13,288 nucleotides of DNA, from NCBI GenBank assembly GCA_043809265.1, contig JAZDDY010000027.1:1-13288 (forward strand), given 5' to 3'. This DNA comes from JAPLVS01 sp043809265 (GTDB taxonomy: Archaea; Iainarchaeota; Iainarchaeia; Iainarchaeales; DTGL01). This document shows, in pieces, positions 6,440-13,288 of the stretch. The translations under genes were made by a program, and so were the position numbers. The number at the start of each line of letters is the position of its first letter. Position 1 is the stretch's first letter. The notes below the pieces were generated by a model. It worked only from the letters and a program-made list of their open reading frames with translations. It did not search any database and was not told the origin of the DNA.

Positions 6440-7225
6440 GTGGGAGAAATTATTTCGATTATTTCCGGCAAAGGCGGCGTCGGTAAAACAACGATCGCCC
6501 TGAATGTTGCCTCTTCCCTTACAAAAATGGGCTATGACTCCATTGTGGTGGAAGGCAATGTCACTTCACCCACCGCATCGCTTTACTTGGGCTATATGCC
6601 TGCCAACAAAACCATCAACAACGTATTGAACGGCGAATTTGCAATGGATGAAGTTATTCTGGAGCACGATTCAGGCGTGAGGCTTATCACCTGCTCGCTT
6701 GCGCTTCCTGAGCTTGCTGCCGATTACAACAAGGCATTCACAATGATAAAACACAGCCTCAAGAACAAGGCCGACATGATTTTGGTCGATGCGGGCGCAG
6801 GCCTCGGCGAAGAGGCAAGGAGTGCAATCCAGATAAGCGATTTTGTCCTAGTCGTTACCAATCCCGAAATGCCGGCGATAATCGATGCACTGCGTTCAGT
6901 GCGCCTTGCAAGGGCGATGAAAAAAAAGGTTTTGGGGGTCGTCATAAACAAGGTTAATGCCTCGCTGCCCCAGATTTCAAGGAAAGAAATCGAGGACATT
7001 GTCGAAGCGCCGGTGCTTGCCGAAATAAGGGAGGACCGCGCTGTCCATGAATCCTTTTCCTATAATTTTCCTGTGACCCACTTCAGGCCGAATTCGAGGG
7101 CAGGCAACGAGATCGCCAGCCTGGCGGCGGTCCTTGTCGGGGAAGAGCGCAATTCCGAGGAAAATTCCCTCAGGGACAAGTTCAATTTCCTCATGCACAA
7201 GCTGAAAATTCGCTCACTGCCGTAA
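6440..7225 (+). CDS. minD: MinD/ParA-family ATPase
   Basis: 261 residues from GTG 6440. That start leaves the usual short lead (MGEIISII) into the deviant Walker A motif SGKGGVGKTT (9-18). TTG 6425, GTG 6431 and GTG 6434 are in-frame alternatives. The Walker B aspartate is D117 in MILVDAGAGLGEEAR. The segment after strand 2 reads VVEGNVTSPTASLYLG (36-51), so the usual Asp-x-Asp of switch I is Glu38-x-Asn40. The C-terminus, LRDKFNFLMHKLKIR (244-258), can form a basic amphipathic helix with Leu244, Phe248, Leu251 and Leu255 on one face, as in the membrane-targeting tail of MinD. Family members position division proteins, chemotaxis arrays or other complexes. There is no MinC, MinE or ParB nearby, so the cargo is unknown. 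It is transcribed alone, and PPDK follows with its own promoter. Confidence 0.88.
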   Translation: MGEIISIISGKGGVGKTTIALNVASSLTKMGYDSIVVEGNVTSPTASLYLGYMPANKTINNVLNGEFAMDEVILEHDSGVRLITCSLALPELAADYNKAFTMIKHSLKNKADMILVDAGAGLGEEARSAIQISDFVLVVTNPEMPAIIDALRSVRLARAMKKKVLGVVINKVNASLPQISRKEIEDIVEAPVLAEIREDRAVHESFSYNFPVTHFRPNSRAGNEIASLAAVLVGEERNSEENSLRDKFNFLMHKLKIRSLP

Positions 7226-7233
7226 ATTCCGGC

Positions 7234-7239
7234 TTTTTT
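7234..7239 (+). terminator. T tract after the MinD-like gene
   Basis: Six T residues begin 9 bases after the stop codon, preceded by GGC. This is a plausible archaeal T-tract terminator that separates the gene from PPDK, which has its own TATA-like box just downstream. Confidence 0.3.
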
Positions 7240-7258
7240 GGCTTGCCTGCAATAAGTG

Positions 7259-7266
7259 TTTTTAAA
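7259..7266 (+). promoter_or_regulatory. TATA box of the PPDK gene
   Basis: TTTTTAAA, with a predicted start near 7290 and thus a leader of about 40 nt. Unlike most genes here, this one also has a clear ribosome site, GAGGGG at 7317-7322, 7 nt before ATG 7330. Confidence 0.5.
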
Positions 7267-7316
7267 CCCTTAACAGCACTTTTTTTGTACGCCTTTTAGT
7301 AATCGCCTATTCTATA

Positions 7317-7322
7317 GAGGGG
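7317..7322 (+). promoter_or_regulatory. Ribosome binding site of the PPDK gene
   Basis: GAGGGG with a 7 nt spacer to ATG 7330. It is the best Shine-Dalgarno match in the window, and it fixes this ATG as the start. Confidence 0.65.
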
Positions 7323-7329
7323 AATTTAT

Positions 7330-10005
7330 ATGGCTTCAAGGGAAAAATATGTTTTTTTGTTTGAGGAAGGGAGGAAAGAAAACAAGGCTTTGCTCGGGGG
7401 CAAGGGAGCGAACCTTGCGGAAATGGCATTGATCGGATTGCCTATCCCTCCGGGCTTCACAATCAGCACGCGCGCCTGCAATTATTTCCTTGCGAACAAG
7501 GGCAGGCAGCCTGCGGCACTCAAAAAGGAAACCGAAAAGGCGCTTTCCTCTGTCGAGGCAAAGACAGGCAAAAAATTCGGCGATAAGGGGAATCCCCTCC
7601 TGGTTTCTGTGAGGAGCGGCGCGCCTGTTTCGATGCCTGGAATGATGGACACAATCCTGAACCTAGGCTTAAACGACCGCACGCTCGAAGGCCTCATAGT
7701 GCAGAGCGGGAACAGGCGCTTTGCCTTGGATTCCTACAGGCGCCTGATACAGATGTTCGGGAATGTCGTGAAAGGCGTTCCAGAGGAAAAATTCGCGGCA
7801 ATTCTCTCCGACGCCAAGAAAAAGCGCGGCGTGAAAACAGATGTCGATTTGAACGAAGAAGACCTCGAGAAAATAATCGGAAAATTCAAGGCTGTTTACT
7901 TGGCTGGCACGAAAAGCGCTTTTCCCCAGGACCCAAAACAGCAGCTTTCGCTTGCAATCGGCGCTGTGTTCGATTCATGGAACACAAAGCGCGCCCTCAC
8001 ATATAGAAAAATCCACCGCATCCCTGATTCGGTCGGCACTGCAGCAAACGTGCAGGCAATGGTTTTCGGCAATATGGGCAACGATTCAGGCACAGGCGTC
8101 GGTTTTACAAGAAACCCTTCCAACGGCGAAAAAAAACTGTACGGCGAGTATTTGATTAATGCCCAGGGCGAGGACGTTGTTGCAGGAATCCGCACCCCGA
8201 AGCCTTTGGACGGAATGAAAAAGGAAATCCCGGTGATTTACAAGAAAATAGCGAAGATTGCGAAAAAGCTCGAGCTCCATTATGCCGACATGCAGGATTT
8301 CGAGTTCACCTTTGAAAAAGGCAAGTTGTGGATGCTCCAGACAAGGAACGGCAAGCGCACTGCGGAAGCCGCTGTCAGGATTGCTGTGGATATGCACAAC
8401 GAGGGCATAATCTCGAAGCGCGAGGCGATAATGCGAATCGAGCCTGAGCACCTTGACATGCTCCTGCATAAGCGCATCGACCAGAAATCAAAACCAGGGG
8501 TAATTGGAAAAGGCCTTCCTGCTTCGCCCGGGGCTGCATTCGGCCAGGCTGTTTTTTCAGCTGACCGCGCCGAACTCCTTGCAAAGAGCGGCATGAAAGT
8601 ATTGCTTGTAAGCCCTGAAACAACGCCTGAAGACATCCACGGCGTTGTGGCAGCAGAAGGCGTCCTGACAACGCACGGGGGAATGACCTCTCATGCCGCA
8701 GTCGTAGCGCGCGGAATGGGAAAGCCATGCGTTTCAGGCTGCGAGAAAATAAAAATCGACCTTAAGGAAAAACGCTTCACTGCCGCCGGCCACACTGTAA
8801 AGGAAGGCGACTGGGTTACAATCGACGGCCTTTCAGGAGAAGTTATGCTCGGAAAGGCAAATTTAATCGACCCGGAAATGAGCAACAGCATGCGCACGAT
8901 TCTCAGGTGGGCCGACCGCATAAGGTCGCTCGGGGTGAGGGCGAATGCCGACACTCCTGAGGATGCAAAGAGGGCAAGGGATTTCGGCGCCGAAGGCATA
9001 GGGCTGTGCAGGACAGAGCACATGTTCATGCAGCAGGAAAGACTGCCGGTGGTAAGGGAAATGATAATGGCCGCGGATGGCAAAGAGCGCAGGAAGGCAC
9101 TGGCCAAATTGCTCCCTATGCAGCGCTCTGATTTTTTAGGGATTTTCAAGGCAATGAACGGCCTGCCTGTGGTGATAAGGCTTTTGGATCCCCCGTTGCA
9201 CGAATTCCTGCCTGACAGGCTCGAGCTCACAAAAACAATCTGCGAACTCGAAGCGGTTGGAGCGAAAGGCAAAAAACTCGATGACTTGAGGAAATTGTAC
9301 AAGAAGGCAAGCGACCTGAGCGAAAAAAACCCGATGCTCGGTTTCAGGGGCTGCAGGCTCGGCATCCTCTATCCTGAAATTTATGAAATGCAGGTGCAGG
9401 CGATTTTTGAAGCCGCATTGCAGGCCGAAAAGCAGGGCTTCAAGGTTTTTCCGAACGTCATGATCCCGCTTGTAGGCCACGAGTCTGAAATAGGCCAGTT
9501 GAGCCTCCTGGTTTCAGGCATTGCAGAAAGCACAATGGAAAGGGCTCATAAGAAAATCGCTTTCAAGGTCGGCACAATGATCGAACTGCCGAGGGCCTGC
9601 CTTATCGCGGAAAAAATCGCAAAGCACGTAAGCTTTTTTTCTTTCGGCACAAACGACCTTACCCAGACAACTCTCGGCATTTCAAGGGACGATGCGGAAG
9701 TGCTTTTCCTCGAACACTATGTAGACCAGGGCGTCATCCAGGACAATCCCTTCATGGTCCTTGATTCGGAGGGTGTCGGAAAACTGATCAAGATGGCTGT
9801 GGCCGACGGCAGGAAAAACAACAAAAAATTAAGTGTCGGGATTTGCGGCGAGCACGGCGGCGACCCAAAATCAATCGCCTTCTGCCAGGGCGCAGGCATA
9901 GATTATGTGAGCTGCTCTCCGTTCAGGGTGCCAATCGCAAGGCTCGCAGCGGCGCAGGCGGCGCTTTCCGAAAAAAGCGGTTCAAGGGCAAGCCAGGCCG
10001 CTTAA
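7330..10005 (+). CDS. ppdK: Pyruvate, phosphate dikinase
   Basis: Interconverts pyruvate, ATP and phosphate with phosphoenolpyruvate, AMP and pyrophosphate in glycolysis or gluconeogenesis. 891 residues, full length for the family (about 870-890). The N-terminal ATP-binding domain has LGGKGANLAEM (22-32), SVRSGAPVSMPGMMDTILNLG (93-113, the nucleotide-binding loop) and DFEFTFEKGKLWMLQTRNGKR (323-343). The swivelling domain has THGGMTSHAAVVARG (448-462), with the phospho-carrier His455 and the neighbouring Thr453 that is the regulatory site in other PPDKs. The C-terminal PEP/pyruvate barrel has GIGLCRTEHMF (556-566), GTMIELPRA (748-756), SFGTNDLTQ (771-779) and the catalytic cysteine C839 in GICGEHGGD. 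It is a dikinase, not PEP synthase: the spacing of the N-terminal loops and the SMPGMMDT motif are of the PPDK type. Nothing in the sequence shows which direction it runs in this organism. Pus10 follows after 55 bases. Confidence 0.97.
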   Translation: MASREKYVFLFEEGRKENKALLGGKGANLAEMALIGLPIPPGFTISTRACNYFLANKGRQPAALKKETEKALSSVEAKTGKKFGDKGNPLLVSVRSGAPVSMPGMMDTILNLGLNDRTLEGLIVQSGNRRFALDSYRRLIQMFGNVVKGVPEEKFAAILSDAKKKRGVKTDVDLNEEDLEKIIGKFKAVYLAGTKSAFPQDPKQQLSLAIGAVFDSWNTKRALTYRKIHRIPDSVGTAANVQAMVFGNMGNDSGTGVGFTRNPSNGEKKLYGEYLINAQGEDVVAGIRTPKPLDGMKKEIPVIYKKIAKIAKKLELHYADMQDFEFTFEKGKLWMLQTRNGKRTAEAAVRIAVDMHNEGIISKREAIMRIEPEHLDMLLHKRIDQKSKPGVIGKGLPASPGAAFGQAVFSADRAELLAKSGMKVLLVSPETTPEDIHGVVAAEGVLTTHGGMTSHAAVVARGMGKPCVSGCEKIKIDLKEKRFTAAGHTVKEGDWVTIDGLSGEVMLGKANLIDPEMSNSMRTILRWADRIRSLGVRANADTPEDAKRARDFGAEGIGLCRTEHMFMQQERLPVVREMIMAADGKERRKALAKLLPMQRSDFLGIFKAMNGLPVVIRLLDPPLHEFLPDRLELTKTICELEAVGAKGKKLDDLRKLYKKASDLSEKNPMLGFRGCRLGILYPEIYEMQVQAIFEAALQAEKQGFKVFPNVMIPLVGHESEIGQLSLLVSGIAESTMERAHKKIAFKVGTMIELPRACLIAEKIAKHVSFFSFGTNDLTQTTLGISRDDAEVLFLEHYVDQGVIQDNPFMVLDSEGVGKLIKMAVADGRKNNKKLSVGICGEHGGDPKSIAFCQGAGIDYVSCSPFRVPIARLAAAQAALSEKSGSRASQAA

Positions 10006-10032
10006 GCCGTCCGGCAATCCAGGGGAAAATCC

Positions 10033-10039
10033 AATAAAT
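10033..10039 (+). promoter_or_regulatory. TATA-like box of the pus10 gene
   Basis: AATAAAT, centred about 25 nt before ATG 10061, in the 55-base gap after PPDK. The spacing suggests a leaderless transcript. The gene could also be read through from PPDK, because no T-rich terminator separates them. Confidence 0.4.
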
Positions 10040-10060
10040 CTTTTGCCTGGCTTTATTCTT

Positions 10061-11080
10061 ATGCAATATGCAAAATACGCCTTCACTGGCTTCAACAGCG
10101 AAACAGTTGTGCTTATAGCTGATAATTCCGCAAAAATCCTCAAGGAATTCGAGTTCTCGCGCTTCAGGGTCGGGTGCTCTTTCCAGGATGCGTTAAGCGA
10201 CGAGGCAAAAATGCTTTTGAAGAAGGAATTCCAGCCTGTGCTTGTAAGGGGATTCGAAAAGGCGCTGAATGCCAAAGCGGATTTTGATAATCCGGAGCTT
10301 GAAATAACAGTGAATTTCAACCAGGACCTTGTTTTTTTCCATTTGCTGCCTGTGTTCATAAGCGGCCGCTACAAGAAATTTTCGCGGGAAATAACCCAGA
10401 CAAAGCACTTCTGCTTCAAGTGCAGGGGCAAAGGCTGCGGTTTCTGCGGAAAAACAGGCATCCTCACAAGCGAATCAGTCCAGTCGCTTATCGAAAAGCA
10501 CGCTCTCCCGCTGTTCGGCGCCGCCTCAGGAAAATTCCACGGCGCTGGCCGCGAAGACAAGGATGTAAGGATGCTGGGAAACGGCAGGCAGTTTGTCCTA
10601 GAATTACTGGAACCGAAAAAAAGGTCGCTTGGCTTAAAGCAATTGAAGGACGAAGTGAACAGGGCTGAAAGCAAAAAAATAGAAATTTCAGATCTCGAAT
10701 ACTGCCAAAACGCCGAGGTGGCAGTGACAAAAGAAAAAAAGCACGCCAAATTGTACGAGGCAACTGTTTCCTGCGAACAGCCCATTGATTCAGGCAAAGC
10801 AAAGGCACTTCCAGGGCAGTCCTTTGAAATAATCCAAAGGACCCCGCTAAGGGTTTCAAAGCGCCGCGCCGACATGGACAGGAAAAGGAAGCTTGAAATA
10901 AAGGGAATCGAACTGCTTTCAAAAAACGAGCTTGTGGTGCAGGTTATTGCTGACTCAGGCCTTTACGTGAAAGAATTCATTTCAGGGGACGAAGGTCGCA
11001 CCAATCCCAGTTTTTCCTCATTGCTTGGAAACAAGTGTTCGTGCAAAGAACTCGACGTGCTTGAAATAATGGAAAATTGA
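10061..11080 (+). CDS. pus10: tRNA pseudouridine synthase Pus10
   Basis: 339 residues. Archaeal Pus10 makes pseudouridine at positions 54 and/or 55 of the tRNA T loop. Family landmarks in order: NPELEITVNF (77-86), FISGRYKKFSREITQTKHF (99-117), the four-cysteine cluster CFKCRGKGCGFC (118-129), FHGAGREDKDVRMLGNGRQF (159-178), RTPLRVSKRRADMDRKR (260-276), and LYVKEFISGDEGRTNPSFSS (301-320) near the end. The catalytic aspartate should be D166, by alignment of GREDKDV with the GRTDxGV motif of TruA. The N-terminal zinc-ribbon part seen in many archaeal Pus10 proteins is missing: matching sequence begins at about residue 28, and the protein is shorter than the usual ~390-450. An in-frame TTG at 10043 would add only six residues. 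Its stop codon lies 21 bases from that of the convergent prenyltransferase gene. Confidence 0.93.
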   Translation: MQYAKYAFTGFNSETVVLIADNSAKILKEFEFSRFRVGCSFQDALSDEAKMLLKKEFQPVLVRGFEKALNAKADFDNPELEITVNFNQDLVFFHLLPVFISGRYKKFSREITQTKHFCFKCRGKGCGFCGKTGILTSESVQSLIEKHALPLFGAASGKFHGAGREDKDVRMLGNGRQFVLELLEPKKRSLGLKQLKDEVNRAESKKIEISDLEYCQNAEVAVTKEKKHAKLYEATVSCEQPIDSGKAKALPGQSFEIIQRTPLRVSKRRADMDRKRKLEIKGIELLSKNELVVQVIADSGLYVKEFISGDEGRTNPSFSSLLGNKCSCKELDVLEIMEN

Positions 11081-11101
11081 ATTGCACAGATTTTGCTTTG
11101 C

Positions 11102-12172
11102 CTAAATTTTCCTGTCCACCATGAATTTTGCGAACGCTTCCAGTTCCTGCTTTCCTTCACTTTCAGGCAGCATTCCTTCCAGTTTCTGCCAGCTTTCCTT
11201 CACAATCTTTTTTGCCTTATCGCCGGCATATTCTATGGAGCCTGCCTTTTTGATGAGCGCAATCGCCTTCATTATTGCATTTTTGTTTTTTGTGTGCCTG
11301 TTAAGGATTTTTTCAAGCTCCATTGCTTCCTTTTTTCCAAGGCTTCCCAGCGCATGCAGCACCAGCAGCGTCCTTTTTCCTTCCGAAATATCCTCTCCGA
11401 TTTCCTTGCCCCATTTTCCGCTTGCAGGTGCAATGTTTAGTATATCGTCCTGTATCTGGAATCCGACCCCGATTGCTTCCCCGAATTTTCCCAATGCCTC
11501 GACCTGCGCTTCCGAGCCTCCGCCAAGTATTCCGCCAAGTTTTGCTGAAAGCCTTGCAAGCACGCCTGTCTTGTAAGCGCACATCTGCAGGTAATCGTTT
11601 TCTTTCACGCTGCATTTTTTTCCCTTGTGCCAGTGGATGTCCATTGCCTGGCCGAAGCTCAGCCTGAGCATTTCTTCACCGTAAATTTCAAGGATTTTCA
11701 GCCTTTTGGCTTCAGGCAGGTTTCCAATATTCCTGTAAACCAGCATCAAGGGCAGGAAATAAAGCGCGTTGCCGTCGTTTATTGCAGTGTCGATGCCGAA
11801 AAGCAGGTGCAGCGCCTTTTTCCCGCGCCTCACTTCAGCCCCGTCTTCAATGTCGTCCACGATTATTGTGCCTTCGTGTATGAGCTCTGCAATCGGCGTA
11901 AATGGCAAAGCATCCTGCTCTTTTCCGCCTGCGGCCTTGCAGGCCGAAAGCATCAATGCAGGCCTCCATCTCTTGCCTCCCCTGTCCAAAAATTCCCAGG
12001 CCGGGGCGTTGAATTCTTTGGAGATTGTTTCAAGGTCATAGGAATAATCGGCCTTGCCTATCGCGCGTTCAAGCCATTCCGCGTTCGCCTTCCTTGGCAG
12101 CACCTTTTCTATTTCCCTTTCGATAAGCGGCTTTTTTTCAGCCAGCAATTTAGGTATGTCCATCGTGCCCAC
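11102..12172 (-). CDS. idsA: Isoprenyl (geranylgeranyl-type) diphosphate synthase
   Basis: 353 residues from ATG 12163, or 356 from GTG 12172. The family adds isopentenyl diphosphate units to allylic diphosphates to make the C15-C25 chains of archaeal lipids. Numbering is from the ATG. RGGKRWRPAL (61-70) binds substrate. The first aspartate-rich motif is DDIED (103-107), followed by RRG (112-114). GQAMDIHWHKG (171-181) precedes the second motif, IQDDILN (237-243), and EDISEGKRTLL (257-267) follows. The second motif ends in Asn, not the usual Asp. The residues before the first motif are small or aliphatic (GTIIV), with no aromatic chain-length stopper. These points, with SIEYAGDKAKK (309-319), resemble eukaryotic type III GGPP synthases. 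Chain length cannot be fixed from sequence. A TATA-like box 27 nt before GTG 12172 favours that start. The frame is open upstream into the neighbouring divergent gene, but no family sequence is found there. Confidence 0.92.
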   Translation of the reverse strand: MGTMDIPKLLAEKKPLIEREIEKVLPRKANAEWLERAIGKADYSYDLETISKEFNAPAWEFLDRGGKRWRPALMLSACKAAGGKEQDALPFTPIAELIHEGTIIVDDIEDGAEVRRGKKALHLLFGIDTAINDGNALYFLPLMLVYRNIGNLPEAKRLKILEIYGEEMLRLSFGQAMDIHWHKGKKCSVKENDYLQMCAYKTGVLARLSAKLGGILGGGSEAQVEALGKFGEAIGVGFQIQDDILNIAPASGKWGKEIGEDISEGKRTLLVLHALGSLGKKEAMELEKILNRHTKNKNAIMKAIALIKKAGSIEYAGDKAKKIVKESWQKLEGMLPESEGKQELEAFAKFMVDRKI

Positions 12173-12195
12173 TGGAAAGGAATTGGCTGAAAAGG

Positions 12196-12203
12196 AATAA
12201 AAA
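12196..12203 (-). promoter_or_regulatory. TATA-like box of idsA
   Basis: TTTTTATT on the minus strand, centred 27.5 nt from GTG 12172 and 36 nt from ATG 12163. The position suggests either a leaderless transcript from the GTG or a nine-base leader before the ATG. Confidence 0.4.
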
Positions 12204-12210
12204 GGGAAAA

Positions 12211-12228
12211 GGTTATGTAGACTTAACC
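12211..12228. promoter_or_regulatory. Imperfect 18-bp palindrome between divergent promoters
   Basis: GGTTATGTAGACTTAACC: arms GGTTA/TAACC plus inner GT/AC, with 14 of 18 positions symmetric. It sits 7 bases from the idsA TATA-like box and 22 bases from the box of the coiled-coil gene, in a gap of about 110 bases. The position fits an operator for a dimeric regulator controlling one or both genes. No regulator is encoded in the window. Confidence 0.4.
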
Positions 12229-12250
12229 AATGCTTTCTTACTGGATATGG

Positions 12251-12257
12251 TTTTATT
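12251..12257 (+). promoter_or_regulatory. TATA-like box of the coiled-coil protein gene
   Basis: TTTTATT, preceded by GG, is centred 28 nt before ATG 12282. The following 24 bases are rich in T and C with no ribosome site, so a leaderless transcript is likely. Confidence 0.4.
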
Positions 12258-12281
12258 CTTTGTTCTTTCTTTCTCCTATTG

Positions 12282-13288
12282 ATGAATTTCCTTGAAAAAC
12301 TGTTTGCATGGCTTTTCGGCGGCGGTACTTCCGCAAAAACCGCCCCCAAGGGAATCACAGAACTCAGGTTCGACGAGGTTGAATCTTTCCTTGAAAGCAG
12401 GGCGGCGCAGAAAAACAGCGTAATGGGCAAGGAGGTCCCTGCAAAGTTTGCGGAAATAAAGCACACTATCCGCGGGGCAAAGGCGCTCCTTGAAAGCCTT
12501 GAAAAAGAGGACATAAGCGATGACGGCAACAAGCGCTTCAGGAAGGCAGCAAAGACAGCAAAGGACGATTCGATAAGGAAAATGAATGCTGTCCTTGAAA
12601 GGATCCAGCCGCCTTTTACAGACGACCCTGAAAAAATCCGCAATTATTCCTATGAAAGCCTCAGGCTTTTGGACCAGAAAATAAGGTCCAGTTCGAAAAA
12701 CATCGCCTACACCAGCTTTATCCTCAAGGATACAATGAGGGAAATAGGCAAAAAAATCGACGCGCTTGAAACCTCGCTTAAGTCCCTTGCCGAACTGGTC
12801 AAGGCAAACGATTTTTTGTTCATGAAAAAACACCTTGTGGCCTCTGTCGAAAGCATCAGGCAAGACAAGGCGGAGCTTGCAAAAGCGGATGAAAAAATGC
12901 TTGCGCTTGAAAAAGCCCTGGATTCCGCGGAAGCCGACCGCAAGGCTGCAAAAGCATCGCTTGAAAGGATAATGAATTCCGGCTCGGCGCAGGCATTGCT
13001 GGCGCTCGAATCAAGGAAAAAAGAAATCCTTGCGGAAAAGGCGGGATTAAGGGAAAAGTTTTTGGAATCAGTGCTCTGCCTTGAAAGGCCTTTTAAAAAA
13101 CTCGCAAACCTTTCTGAAAAAGGGCTTTATTCATTGGATGCTGAAGCGGAAAACACGCTTTCCCTGTATTTCAGGGAACCGGCGCTTCTGTACAAGCGGG
13201 ACACCAAAGGCGAATCCTTCAAGCGCCTTTTGAATTACCTCAAGGAAACAATCGTTTCGGAAAAAATCGATTTGGGCGAAAAAGAAAA
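12282..13288 (+). CDS. Lysine-rich coiled-coil protein, 3' end missing
   Basis: 335 codons are open from ATG 12282 to the right edge, with no stop. I do not recognise the family. The first 11 residues (MNFLEKLFAWL) are hydrophobic and amphipathic and are followed by FGGG, so they could form a short membrane-touching or docking helix. After a linker, the rest is almost wholly helical and charged. Long heptad-like stretches, for example about 160-245 with repeated Leu/Ile/Met every 3-4 residues, predict a coiled coil. There is a single cysteine, at residue 266, and glycine and proline are rare. Codon use resembles the neighbouring genes, which supports real coding. Structural, scaffold or chromosome-associated roles are all possible and none is shown. 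It is divergent from idsA and shares its promoter region. Confidence 0.8.
   Translation, partial: MNFLEKLFAWLFGGGTSAKTAPKGITELRFDEVESFLESRAAQKNSVMGKEVPAKFAEIKHTIRGAKALLESLEKEDISDDGNKRFRKAAKTAKDDSIRKMNAVLERIQPPFTDDPEKIRNYSYESLRLLDQKIRSSSKNIAYTSFILKDTMREIGKKIDALETSLKSLAELVKANDFLFMKKHLVASVESIRQDKAELAKADEKMLALEKALDSAEADRKAAKASLERIMNSGSAQALLALESRKKEILAEKAGLREKFLESVLCLERPFKKLANLSEKGLYSLDAEAENTLSLYFREPALLYKRDTKGESFKRLLNYLKETIVSEKIDLGEKE

Noticed and set aside
8691..9365. Long minus-strand open frame inside PPDK
   Set aside because: It is Ser/Pro-rich and antisense to a fully conserved PPDK barrel domain, with no ribosome site, promoter or recognisable motif.
12173..12643. N-terminal extension of idsA to 12643
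   Set aside because: The extension is antisense to the coiled-coil gene and low in complexity. Prenyl synthase sequence starts just after ATG 12163, and a TATA-like box lies inside the extension.
1..13288. CRISPR array, insertion sequence, tRNA or rRNA gene, or defence system
   Set aside because: I looked on both strands for regularly spaced repeats, transposase motifs, terminal inverted repeats and T-loop-like sequences between genes, and found none. The gaps are too short for most of these.

Overview
The window looks like a piece of an archaeal chromosome. Several things point there: an upper mevalonate operon with an archaeal-type thiolase and HMG-CoA synthase, an isoprenyl diphosphate synthase for lipid chains, the archaeal/eukaryotic pseudouridine synthase Pus10, a SIMIBI-type MinD-like ATPase, and A/T-rich TATA-like boxes about 27 nt ahead of start codons, many of them apparently leaderless. 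Small intergenic gaps, a two-domain ThyX-like protein of a kind I associate with DPANN archaea and CPR bacteria, and a cysteine-patterned surface protein suggest a DPANN-like lineage (perhaps Diapherotrites-like). That placement is inference only.

Layout. 1-2550 (minus strand): a three-gene mevalonate operon read right to left, class II HMG-CoA reductase, then HMG-CoA synthase, then a thiolase cut by the left edge. The reductase and synthase overlap by ATGA. The synthase is interrupted by a one-base frame disruption near 1223-1231. 2719-4197 (plus): a tandem ThyX-like protein, divergent from the operon. 4240-6210 (minus): a membrane-anchored, cysteine-rich extracellular protein with an A-B-B-A internal repeat plan. 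6440-7225 (plus): a MinD/ParA-family ATPase. 7330-10005 (plus): pyruvate, phosphate dikinase. 10061-11080 (plus): Pus10. 11102-12172 (minus): a geranylgeranyl-type diphosphate synthase with features of the eukaryotic type III enzymes. 12282-end (plus): a lysine-rich coiled-coil protein of unknown function, cut by the right edge.

How they fit together. Thiolase, HMG-CoA synthase and HMG-CoA reductase make mevalonate, and the diphosphate synthase at the other end uses the resulting C5 units for lipid chains. PPDK links pyruvate and phosphoenolpyruvate. Pus10 modifies tRNA, and the ThyX-like protein may act in thymidylate synthesis. I see no CRISPR array, IS element, tRNA or rRNA. The longest stretch without a gene is 6211-6439 (about 230 bases), which holds two promoters and short repeats. 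The most unusual items are the frame disruption in HMG-CoA synthase at a GGGAAAG heptamer, the A-B-B-A cysteine protein, and the complementary decay of the ThyX motif across its two halves.
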